Assembly (NCBI GenBank): GCA_029050995.1
Contig: JAIDLO010000018.1
Span: 1-10,345 of the forward strand
Source: Eubacterium sp.
GTDB lineage: Bacteria; Bacillota; Clostridia; Oscillospirales; Acutalibacteraceae
Direction of reading: 5' to 3'
Length of the DNA stretch: 10,345 bases
The number at the start of each line of letters is the position of its first letter. Positions within the stretch are counted from its first letter, which is position 1. The notes beneath the pieces were generated by a model. It was not told the DNA's origin. It saw nothing but the letters and a program-made list of their open reading frames with translations, and did not search any database. Positions 1 through 5,408 of this stretch are shown here, piece after piece. The position numbers and the translations under genes are program-made.

Positions 1-37
1 CGCATCTGGTCGTACTGGTGTTTGTTGAGGACCATGA

Positions 38-676
38 GTTACTTGTCGATCAGGAGCTCCTGGTGTAACAGGCGTTACTGGGGTTACCGGTCCAACTGGT
101 CCAACAGGTGTGACAGGCGTAACCGGCGCTACTGGTCCAACTGGTCCTACAGGTGTGACAGGCGTAACCGGCGCTACAGGAGCAACCGGTGCAGTTGGTG
201 CAACAGGTCCGACAGGTGCAACTGGTGCAACAGGAGCAACAGGCGCTGAAGGCGAAGGCTTATCGGCTTACGGCGGAAAGTATAATGACGGACCGCAGAC
301 ACTGAGCCTTGCCGCTGATGCACCAACGCTTGTTTCGCTTCCAACAAGTATGCCTGCTGAAAATGTAACTTATACCCCTGCAAACAGTATGACGATTGGA
401 GAAACAGGCGTATACGAGATTCATTATATGGGCAATTTATCATCATCTACACCGGCATCAGTAACACTTGCCATTCGCAGAAACGGAACAAATATCCCGT
501 CTGCTACTATTACAAGACAGCTTGCTGCGGGCTCAAATTCGTTCTATAACGGAACTACAATTTTAAATCTTACAGCCGGCGATGTAATTACTATGGCGAT
601 TTCATCTCCTTCTGCAACAACTGTAACCCACAACAATGGCACAAGCGCTACACTTACCGTTAAAAAAATAGATTAA
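38..676 (+). CDS. Collagen-like protein with BclA-type C-terminal domain (5' partial, frame broken upstream)
   Basis: The open frame has about 22 uninterrupted Gly-X-Y triplets (positions 53-250, mostly GVT, GAT and GPT), then a non-repetitive C-terminal domain of about 140 residues that starts near AEGEGLSAYGGKYND and ends VKKID. The Thr-rich triplets followed by a beta-rich domain (VYEIHY, VTLAIRRNG, LNLTAGDVITM) match BclA-like exosporium or surface glycoproteins, whose C-terminal jelly-roll forms trimers; that family link is recognised by eye. No credible start exists: the first possible one, GTG at 110, lies inside the repeat and lacks a ribosome-binding site. The Gly-X-Y phase continues upstream to position 8 but is interrupted by TGA at 26-28 and 35-37. 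The gene is therefore either the 3' part of a broken gene, or the left edge carries base errors. It stops at TAA (674-676), followed by a strong terminator. It is transcribed toward ssrA. Confidence 0.75.
   Translation, partial: VTCRSGAPGVTGVTGVTGPTGPTGVTGVTGATGPTGPTGVTGVTGATGATGAVGATGPTGATGATGATGAEGEGLSAYGGKYNDGPQTLSLAADAPTLVSLPTSMPAENVTYTPANSMTIGETGVYEIHYMGNLSSSTPASVTLAIRRNGTNIPSATITRQLAAGSNSFYNGTTILNLTAGDVITMAISSPSATTVTHNNGTSATLTVKKID
91..177 (+). repeat. 45-bp tandem repeat inside the collagen-like region
   Basis: The 42-bp stretch 91-132 recurs at 136-177 with a single mismatch (A at 103, T at 148). The period is 45 bp, or five Gly-X-Y triplets (GPT GPT GVT GVT GAT). Near-identity at third codon positions suggests recent duplication by slippage or unequal recombination rather than selection on protein sequence alone. 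Such repeats commonly vary in copy number between strains and are prone to misassembly. Confidence 0.85.
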
Positions 677-681
677 TAAAA

Positions 682-719
682 AAGCTGTATGCGTGTTATA
701 CGCGTACAGCTTGATTTTT
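682..719 (+). terminator. Rho-independent terminator of the collagen-like gene
   Basis: A 13-bp stem pairs AAGCTGTATGCGT (682-694) with ACGCGTACAGCTT (700-712), with one G-U pair and the loop GTTAT. It is followed by GATTTTT and begins 5 nt after the stop codon. Confidence 0.85.
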
Positions 720-794
720 ACTTAACAAATACATTAAAAAAGGAGAATTCGGACTGTTTTCTTAACGGCTGTTTCGATTACATTTTATAAAAGC

Positions 795-818
795 AAAAAC
801 ACCCATATGGGTGTTTTT
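795..818 (-). terminator. Terminator downstream of ssrA (bidirectional palindrome)
   Basis: AAAAACACCC and GGGTGTTTTT form a perfect 10-bp stem with an ATAT loop, 6 nt beyond the 3' CCA of tmRNA. The A/T runs on both sides mean it can end transcripts from either strand, so it may also back up the collagen-gene terminator. The 74 nt between the two terminators (721-794) hold no gene. Confidence 0.85.
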
Positions 819-824
819 CTATTA

Positions 825-1177
825 TGGTGGAGATGGCGGTAATCGAAACCGCGTCCTAAAGCATATCCTCAAGACTTTCTTCGTGTGCAGTTTGTTCTTT
901 AAGTTATCCCCTCACAAAACGGCAGCAAACAGCCTTTTTGCTACGGTAGGTTCTTATACCTGATGAAAGCCGAACCACTCTTTCATTCATGTTCGCCACT
1001 AAGTCGACGCCTTATTCAATGCCGTGGCACTCATTGATAAGACGAAAGCTGCAATTAGGCAGCTAAAGCTACTGAATTATTTTTGTCAGTTAATTTTAAA
1101 GTGTTACTTTTTAAGTGGTGCAACTCCACTACACGCTTACCAAGATTCCCTGCCCCAGTCGAAATCCTTTCATCCCC
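825..1177 (-). ncRNA. ssrA: tmRNA (transfer-messenger RNA)
   Basis: Acts with SmpB to rescue ribosomes stalled on broken mRNAs and to tag the unfinished peptide for proteolysis. On the minus strand, the 3' end reads GGTTTCGATTACC (T arm) followed by CATCTCCACCA, with CCA encoded. The 5' end GGGGATG pairs with CATCTCC to close a 7-bp acceptor stem that includes one G-U pair. The length is about 353 nt, normal for a one-piece bacterial tmRNA. The tag frame reads GAC AAA AAT AAT TCA GTA GCT TTA GCT GCC TAA (1087-1055), giving (A)DKNNSVALAA, with the expected hydrophobic ALAA end. UUAACU just before GAC resembles the UUAGUC preceding the E. coli resume codon, so GAC is favoured; starting one codon earlier would add Thr. 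The mature 5' end is only 3 nt after the smpB stop codon. Confidence 0.95.
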
Positions 1178-1180
1178 ATA

Positions 1181-1209
1181 TTAATATCGTTCTTTTAAAG
1201 CTCTGTCTA
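1181..1209 (-). promoter_or_regulatory. Candidate ssrA promoter inside the 3' end of smpB
   Basis: TAGACA (1209-1204) is separated by 17 nt from TATTAA (1186-1181), which overlaps the smpB stop codon. Spacing is ideal and the -35 is 5/6 consensus, but the -10 is only 4/6 and sits 3 nt before the mature tmRNA 5' end, which is closer than usual. The alternative is that ssrA is cut out of the smpB transcript by RNase P. Confidence 0.35.
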
Positions 1210-1651
1210 TTGTTCTTTCAGCATCTCTTTTTGCAGCAACCTCACGCTTATCGTGGAGCTTTTTACCCTTGCAAAGCCCGATTTCAAGCTTTGCCCTGCC
1301 GTTCTTTATATAAAGCTGAAGCGGAACAATACTTAATCCCTGCTGCTGGCTTTGACCAAACAGCCTCATAATTTCCTTTTTATGAAGCAAAAGCTTTTTC
1401 TTTCTCATCGGATCTCTATTAAATATATTGCCCTGTTCATACGGCGAAATATGCATACCAATCGTAAACATTTCCCCGTTATCAACACTGCAAAAAGAAT
1501 CCTTCAAATTTACTCTGCCATTACGGATAGATTTAATCTCTGTTCCATAAAGCGCAATGCCCGCCTCATAAATTTCAAGAACAAAATAATCGTGATAAGC
1601 TTTTTTATTTCTTGCGATTACCTGCTCTGTTTCCTTATTATTCAAGCTCAT
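1181..1651 (-). CDS. smpB: SsrA-binding protein SmpB
   Basis: Binds the tRNA-like domain of tmRNA and delivers it to stalled ribosomes. The protein is about 156 residues, the usual length, with the family hallmarks in order: NKKAYHDYF (15-23), GTEIKSIR (36-43), HISPYEQGN (67-75), the KNGRAKLEIGLCKGKK segment, and the basic C-terminal tail KLHDKREVAAKRDAER that enters the mRNA channel. The start is uncertain. AGGAG at 1658-1654 overlaps an in-frame GTG (1654) and lies only 2 nt from ATG (1651), but is 8 nt from an in-frame TTG (1645), which would give a 154-residue protein beginning MNNKETEQ. The gene lies 11-20 nt after recR, depending on the start, and its partner RNA ssrA starts 3 nt after its TAA stop, so the two halves of trans-translation are physically joined. 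Confidence 0.95.
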   Translation of the reverse strand: MSLNNKETEQVIARNKKAYHDYFVLEIYEAGIALYGTEIKSIRNGRVNLKDSFCSVDNGEMFTIGMHISPYEQGNIFNRDPMRKKKLLLHKKEIMRLFGQSQQQGLSIVPLQLYIKNGRAKLEIGLCKGKKLHDKREVAAKRDAERTIDRALKERY

Positions 1652-1665
1652 CACTCCTTTTCAAA

Positions 1666-2265
1666 TTATATAAGACTTCTGCCCTCTATCGCTCTTGAAA
1701 GGGTAACCTCATCTGCATATTCAAGATCTCCGCCGACAGGAACACCGTAGGCAAGCCTTGAAACTGTTATACCCATTGGCTTAAGCAGACGGCTGATATA
1801 CATAGCCGTTGCTTCGCCCTCAACAGTAGGGTTTGTTGCCATAATAACCTCTTTAACCTCGCCGTCTGAAAGGCGGGCAAGAAGCTCTTTGATTCTAATC
1901 TGATCAGGACCCTTGTTTTCCATAGGCGAAATTGCACCATGCAAAACATGATAAGTTCCTTTTATAATATGCGTTCTTTCAATCGCCATAACATCACGCG
2001 GATCTTCAACAACGCAAATTTCGCTTTTATCTCTTTTTTCATTTTTGCAGATAGAGCACAAATCATCATCTGCTAGATTACAGCAGATTTTACATTGCTT
2101 AATCTTCGTATGTGCATCCGTTATTGCAGCAGCAAATGCATTTGCCTCCTCATCACTTAACCCAAGCACATAATATGCCATTCTCTGAGCAGATTTATGC
2201 CCTATGCCCTGCATTCTCTCAAACTGATCTATTAAATTTTGAAGAGGTGCTAAATTATAAGCCAT
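1666..2265 (-). CDS. recR: Recombination mediator protein RecR
   Basis: Works with RecF and RecO to load RecA on single-stranded gaps during recombinational repair. The 199 residues match the family length. In order they show a helix-hairpin-helix (GIGHKSAQRMAYYVL, 20-34), a four-cysteine zinc site (C58, C61, C70, C73), a Toprim domain (ICVVEDPRDVMAIE from 83, HGAISPMENKGPDQI from 109, TNPTVEGEATA from 144) and the C-terminal Walker B-like segment GVPVGGDLEYADEVTL. The start ATG has AAGGAG about 6 nt upstream. It lies 19 nt downstream of ybaB, the classic dnaX-ybaB-recR order, and is most likely cotranscribed. Confidence 0.97.
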   Translation of the reverse strand: MAYNLAPLQNLIDQFERMQGIGHKSAQRMAYYVLGLSDEEANAFAAAITDAHTKIKQCKICCNLADDDLCSICKNEKRDKSEICVVEDPRDVMAIERTHIIKGTYHVLHGAISPMENKGPDQIRIKELLARLSDGEVKEVIMATNPTVEGEATAMYISRLLKPMGITVSRLAYGVPVGGDLEYADEVTLSRAIEGRSLI

Positions 2266-2284
2266 AACTACTCCTTAATGCTTT

Positions 2285-2629
2285 TTAAAGTCCCGGGATA
2301 TTTAAGCCGCCTGTAACGGACTGAAGCTCACGCTCGGATTCTTCCTCGATCTGGCGCATTGCTTCGTTGAGTGCTGCAACAAGCATATCTTCAAGCATTT
2401 CAACATCTTCCGGATCTACAACTTCAGGGTTGATGCCGATTGCCTTAATCTCATGCTTACCTGTAACAGTAACCTCAACCATGCCGCCGCCTGATGAAAC
2501 AACATATTCTTTTTCAGCGAGCTCAGCCTGCTTCTTTTCAATATCCTCCTGCATTTTCTGAGCCTGTCTGAGCATATTCTGCATATTCTTCGGGCCGCCG
2601 CCCATTCCCTGTGGAAGTCTTGCTTTCAT
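2285..2629 (-). CDS. ybaB: YbaB/EbfC family nucleoid-associated protein
   Basis: A small dimeric DNA-binding protein of the YbaB/EbfC family (YaaK in Bacillus), which sits between dnaX and recR in many bacteria. The 114 residues show a Gly/Met-rich N-terminus, a long basic helix (NMLRQAQKMQEDIEKKQAEL), a central beta sheet (GMVEVTVTGKHEIKAIGINP) and a C-terminal helix (VEMLEDMLVAALNEAMRQI). The start ATG follows AAGGAG by about 7 nt. It lies 24 nt downstream of the dnaX stop. The precise cellular role of the family is not settled. Confidence 0.96.
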   Translation of the reverse strand: MKARLPQGMGGGPKNMQNMLRQAQKMQEDIEKKQAELAEKEYVVSSGGGMVEVTVTGKHEIKAIGINPEVVDPEDVEMLEDMLVAALNEAMRQIEEESERELQSVTGGLNIPGL

Positions 2630-2653
2630 TTGTCTTCTCCTTTTTATTAAAAA

Positions 2654-4396
2654 TTATTCAATATTTACATTCATATTGCCCTGAACCTTGGAAATTAAAT
2701 CTTCAAGGGGGTCTTTTTTTTCTTTATTTTCTTCGCTTGTTTTGAAAATACCAAGCTTATACCGCTTGCCTGTTACATCAAACAGTGCCTGTTTAATTGC
2801 TTTTGAATGTGTCGGCATTTTGATAAACTGCCTGAGCATCGGATTAGAGCTGTTTATCAAGAAATATTCATCTCTGACATATCCCGTTGCATCATTTAAA
2901 ACGCCGTAAATCGCTATATCGGATTTATAGATAACCTCCATAAATTCAGCCCATTCGGCAAATTCGGTTTGAACAACCTCCTGCGGTACTGCTTTGGCAG
3001 GTGCTTCCGGCTGAGGAGCTGCCTGCGTCTGCGTTGTTTCCCACGGCGGAATATCCTGTTCCTGTTGGATTTCAGGTTCAGGTAAATCCGGATAAACAGG
3101 CTTTTCTATATCAAAACTTTCCTGCTTTTCGATTTTTTCTTCCTGCTGCGGTACAGACTGTTGTATTTGAACAGGCTGTGGTATTGATTCAGCCTTTGGC
3201 TGTTCAGCGCTTACAGCTGTTTTAACCGGCTGTGAAGGAGTAATACTTACGCCGTTTTTAACAGTTCTTTCAAGCGTTGCTATTCTATCCAAGACAGCCT
3301 CCATTGAAGTGTCCAGCTTTGGTTGGCACAGCTTTACAAAGCTCATTTCCATTTCAATGCGGGCATTTGCTCCGCCTTTAATGATTGTTAAAGTATTCTG
3401 AAACAAATCAAGCGCAAAAATAACCTTTGCAAGTGTAAAATGTTCAGCACTTTTGATGATTGTATCATACTCATCGTCCGTGCAAATAATCAGTTCTCTG
3501 CTTTTCTTAACCGTTTTCACAATAAGGAAATTTCTGAAATGATTGATCATTTCAACGCAAAGACGCTCCATATCATAGCTATTCTGATGAAGCCTGCTGA
3601 TAATGTTTAATGCATCCCCGCTGCTTTGATTGCATATAGCATCCGAAAGCTCATAAAGCGCTTCCCTGCCTGCGATACCCGCAACCTCGGAAACAAGCTT
3701 TGAATCTATATGCTGACCTCTGCCTGCACACTGATCCAGGATAGAAAGTGCATCTCTCATACCACCGTCTGCAATGCGGGAAATCAAAATTGCCGCATCA
3801 TCATCAAGCTGCATATTTTCAAAGCCGGCAACTTCCTTTAATCTTAAAGCCATTGTTTCGGGCTGAATACGCTTGAAATCAAAACGCTGGCAGCGCGAAA
3901 GAATGGTTGCAGGAAGCATATGAACTTCCGTTGTTGCAAGAATGAAAATAACATGTTCAGGCGGCTCTTCAAGCGTTTTAAGAAGTGCATTGAACGCACC
4001 CTTGGAAAGCATATGCACCTCATCAATAATATAAACGCGGTATCTGCCCCTTGTTGGCGTATAATTTGCTTCTTCCCTTAAATCACGGATATTATCAACG
4101 CCGTTGTTTGATGCGGCATCAATTTCAACAACATCATAGATACTGCCTGCATCAAGCCCCCTGCAAACCTCACATGCATTACACGGCTCGCCGTTTTCAT
4201 TGTGCTCACAGTTTACTGCCTTTGCAAGAATTTTTGCACAGGTTGTTTTACCCGTTCCTCTTGAGCCTGTAAAAAGATAGGCATGGGATATTCTGTTTTC
4301 TTTAATTTCATTGATAAGTGTTGATGTAACATGCTCCTGCCCGTAAACATCAGAAAACACTTTCGGTCGATATTTTCGATATAAAACCTGATACAT
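2654..4396 (-). CDS. dnaX: DNA polymerase III clamp-loader subunit gamma/tau
   Basis: ATPase of the clamp loader that opens the beta clamp; the tau form also ties the loader to the polymerase. It starts MYQVLYRKYRPKVFSDVYGQ, the family signature, so ATG at 4396 is chosen over a TTG seven codons upstream; GGTGGG lies just 5'. In the 580-residue product, Walker A is GSRGTGKTT (44-52), the zinc cysteines are C63, C72, C75 and C78, Walker B with DExH is VYIIDEVH (121-128), and sensor/arginine-finger segments ILATTE and ILSRCQR follow. After about residue 390 comes a Gln/Pro/Glu-rich linker and a C-terminal domain typical of tau. No slippery sequence is apparent in the linker to make a gamma form; an A8 tract (2721-2714) lies about 20 codons from the end. 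Just upstream is the SRP RNA, as in Bacillus. Confidence 0.97.
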   Translation of the reverse strand: MYQVLYRKYRPKVFSDVYGQEHVTSTLINEIKENRISHAYLFTGSRGTGKTTCAKILAKAVNCEHNENGEPCNACEVCRGLDAGSIYDVVEIDAASNNGVDNIRDLREEANYTPTRGRYRVYIIDEVHMLSKGAFNALLKTLEEPPEHVIFILATTEVHMLPATILSRCQRFDFKRIQPETMALRLKEVAGFENMQLDDDAAILISRIADGGMRDALSILDQCAGRGQHIDSKLVSEVAGIAGREALYELSDAICNQSSGDALNIISRLHQNSYDMERLCVEMINHFRNFLIVKTVKKSRELIICTDDEYDTIIKSAEHFTLAKVIFALDLFQNTLTIIKGGANARIEMEMSFVKLCQPKLDTSMEAVLDRIATLERTVKNGVSITPSQPVKTAVSAEQPKAESIPQPVQIQQSVPQQEEKIEKQESFDIEKPVYPDLPEPEIQQEQDIPPWETTQTQAAPQPEAPAKAVPQEVVQTEFAEWAEFMEVIYKSDIAIYGVLNDATGYVRDEYFLINSSNPMLRQFIKMPTHSKAIKQALFDVTGKRYKLGIFKTSEENKEKKDPLEDLISKVQGNMNVNIE

Positions 4397-4415
4397 AATC
4401 CCACCGCCTTTAAAC

Positions 4416-4434
4416 AAAAAAATGCAGCTGCATT
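4416..4434 (-). terminator. Possible terminator or attenuator at the 3' end of SRP RNA
   Basis: The palindrome AATGCAGCTGCATT (4434-4421) is followed on the minus strand by a run of seven T. The local stem is only about 5 bp, but the same bases pair better with the 5' end of the SRP RNA, so the closing helix of the RNA itself could act as the terminator stem. Read-through would supply dnaX, whose start codon is only about 20 nt further. Confidence 0.55.
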
Positions 4435-4564
4435 CTTAGCGTAACGTACAGACTTGTCTGCGGCGCACAGAATAATCCACTTATTGCTGCTCGGTTCCCC
4501 GCCTGACAAGGTTCGTAGCATCCCGTCGCACAGGGCCCATACGCTACGCTAAAAATGCAACCGC
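4424..4564 (-). ncRNA. ffs: Signal recognition particle RNA, small (4.5S-type)
   Basis: The RNA core of the particle that, with Ffh, targets membrane and secreted proteins. The minus strand carries the diagnostic helix 8 hairpin: GTCAGG, a CGG/CCG stem capped by a GGAA tetraloop, then AGCAGCAATAAG. Flanking sequences fold into one long hairpin, and the outermost 25 bases on each side (4564-4540 and 4448-4424) pair throughout with only four G-U pairs. No Alu-type 5' domain is evident, so this is the short form rather than the approximately 270-nt Bacillus form. Exact mature ends are inferred from pairing. Location directly 5' of dnaX matches the Bacillus scr-dnaX order. A promoter lies at 4592-4620. 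Confidence 0.9.
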
Positions 4565-4591
4565 TTTTAAATTAATTTTTTAAGTATTAAC

Positions 4592-4620
4592 ATTATATAC
4601 TATTTTTACTCTGAAATCAA
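4592..4620 (-). promoter_or_regulatory. Sigma-A-type promoter of SRP RNA (and probably dnaX operon)
   Basis: TTGATT (4620-4615), a 17-nt spacer, then a consensus TATAAT (4597-4592). The -35 box and spacer lie in the last codons of the flavin reductase-like gene. The predicted start near 4585 gives about 20 nt of leader before the SRP RNA helix, suggesting 5' processing. Confidence 0.75.
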
Positions 4621-5118
4621 TACCTTTTCTATTTCTGCAAAATAGATATAATGCATATCGTGATCGCTGTACCATTTTTTCATAATATCGCTGTCTATAA
4701 AGCTGTTTTCATCAAGAAGCTGGCAAGCCATTTTTCTGCAGATAAGCACAATTTTTGCCTCTTCAAAATAAGGCGCATTTTCATCATAAACAGGGGTTAA
4801 GCCTGTTTCCTTAACCTTATCATAATCTCTTCCGCTTTTTGCTCCGCAGAATTTTAATGCATCCTTGTTTTCATCCTTGAAAAAGCAGAGAGAAAAATGC
4901 GTTTCATTATCAATCAAGCCTTTTGTATATCTGCTTTCACGAACATAAACGGTTGCCGTATCCTTGCCCCAAAGCTCGCCGACACCGCCCCATGAAACTG
5001 TCATAGGATTACAGCCTTCTTCGTCCTTTGCAGTAAGGAGCGCCCAATCATTTGCAATCAGCTTTATTGGATTTTCCTTTATATCTCTTACATTTATTTC
5101 TTTCATAATAATTCCCAT
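4606..5118 (-). CDS. Flavin reductase-like FMN-binding protein
   Basis: A 170-residue protein resembling the flavin reductase-like split-barrel family, whose members bind FMN and often reduce flavin with NAD(P)H; the true substrate here is unknown. Features seen are an N-terminal helix (IKENPIKLIANDWALLTA), the flavin-site segment CNPMTVSWGGVGELWG (36-51), VRESRYTKGLI (59-69), which usually contacts the FMN phosphate, FSLCFF strand and the AKSGRDYDK segment. Length is normal for the family. The start is uncertain: ATG 5118 has AGAAAGG only 2 nt upstream, while ATG 5106 (MKEINVRDI) has a weaker GGGA about 7 nt upstream. The start region lies inside a long inverted repeat that could hide the ribosome-binding site. 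It appears monocistronic, with hairpins upstream and the ffs promoter overlapping its 3' end. Confidence 0.85.
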   Translation of the reverse strand: MGIIMKEINVRDIKENPIKLIANDWALLTAKDEEGCNPMTVSWGGVGELWGKDTATVYVRESRYTKGLIDNETHFSLCFFKDENKDALKFCGAKSGRDYDKVKETGLTPVYDENAPYFEEAKIVLICRKMACQLLDENSFIDSDIMKKWYSDHDMHYIYFAEIEKVLISE

Positions 5119-5195
5119 AGCCTTTCTGGCTACAAATAGTATATTAAAAAATTCCTAACACCTTGTTGTAGCCAGACAAGGCGTATAATGGGAAT
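5111..5195. repeat. Long imperfect inverted repeat over the flavin reductase start
   Basis: The left arm 5111-5135 and right arm 5166-5195 are reverse complements apart from small indels: an 11-bp perfect inner part (TCTGGCTACAA / TTGTAGCCAGA), a GCCTT/AAGGC block, and an outer ATTCCCAT/ATGGGAAT block. The spacer is 30 AT-rich bases holding a possible minus-strand -10 (TATACT, 5143-5138) without a clear -35. A competing small hairpin CCTTGT/ACAAGG (5161-5166 with 5176-5181) uses part of the right arm. It may be an operator, a leader structure masking the start codon, or a small palindromic element. Confidence 0.75.
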
Positions 5196-5203
5196 TTAAA
5201 CAT

Positions 5204-5233
5204 CTCAAAATTATGCTGTCGGCAAATTTTGAG
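5204..5233. repeat. Hairpin, 9-bp stem
   Basis: CTCAAAATT (5204-5212) and AATTTTGAG (5225-5233) are perfect inverted repeats around a 12-nt loop. There is no adjacent T-run, so it is not a standard terminator. Function unknown. Confidence 0.6.
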
Positions 5234-5245
5234 GTCAATACAATC

Positions 5246-5273
5246 GGAATAGTGTGATTTTTCACACTATTCC
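5246..5273. repeat. Perfect 12-bp hairpin
   Basis: GGAATAGTGTGA (5246-5257) pairs perfectly with TCACACTATTCC (5262-5273) around a TTTT loop. No good T-tract follows on either strand. It could be an operator, an mRNA-stabilising stem or a degenerate terminator. Confidence 0.7.
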
Positions 5274-5312
5274 TCTTTACTATTATATTAAACCGATATT
5301 CAAAAATCAACC

Positions 5313-5339
5313 AAAAACTCCCTCATCAAAGGGAGCTTT
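5313..5339 (-). terminator. Terminator downstream of the glycoside hydrolase-like gene
   Basis: On the minus strand AAAGCTCCCT pairs with AGGGAGTTTT (one G-U pair) around the 6-nt loop TTGATG, and the second arm runs into TTTTTGG. It lies about 70 nt after the stop of the 877-codon gene. Confidence 0.65.
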
Positions 5340-5374
5340 CTTTAATGCTGTTTGGAATTATGATATAAAACTGT

Positions 5375-5400
5375 AGGGGACGATGTGGGCATCGTCCCCT
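5375..5400. repeat. Perfect 11-bp GC-rich palindrome
   Basis: AGGGGACGATG (5375-5385) pairs with CATCGTCCCCT (5390-5400), loop TGGG, followed by TTTTT on the plus strand. The U-run is on the wrong side for the minus-strand gene that ends 9 nt away, and no plus-strand gene is visible. The GTAGGGGACG...CGTCCCC form resembles dispersed palindromic intergenic repeats of clostridial genomes, an impression from memory that a genome-wide count would test. Confidence 0.7.
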
Positions 5401-5408
5401 TTTTATTA

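Noticed and set aside
26..37. Alternative genetic code with TGA read as glycine
   Set aside because: The other eight genes are open without any in-frame TGA and belong to ordinary Bacillota gene order, so code change is unlikely.
91..177. CRISPR-like repeats
   Set aside because: The repeats are contiguous, in phase with Gly-X-Y codons and lack unique spacers.
174..446. Minus-strand open frame opposite the collagen-like gene
   Set aside because: It arises from the repeat composition and lacks a start signal; the plus frame has clear protein character.
741..765. AAGGAG-like ribosome-binding site at 740-745 suggesting a small plus-strand gene
   Set aside because: No ATG, GTG or TTG follows at a suitable distance and the nearby frames close at once.
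1024..1371. Plus-strand open frame of 115 codons over the tmRNA and smpB
   Set aside because: It is antisense to tmRNA and smpB, with no ribosome-binding site and no recognisable protein.
2714..2721. A8 run in dnaX as a programmed frameshift site for a gamma form
   Set aside because: It lies about 20 codons before the stop, so slippage would give nearly full-length tau rather than gamma, and it is not in the linker where known sites lie.
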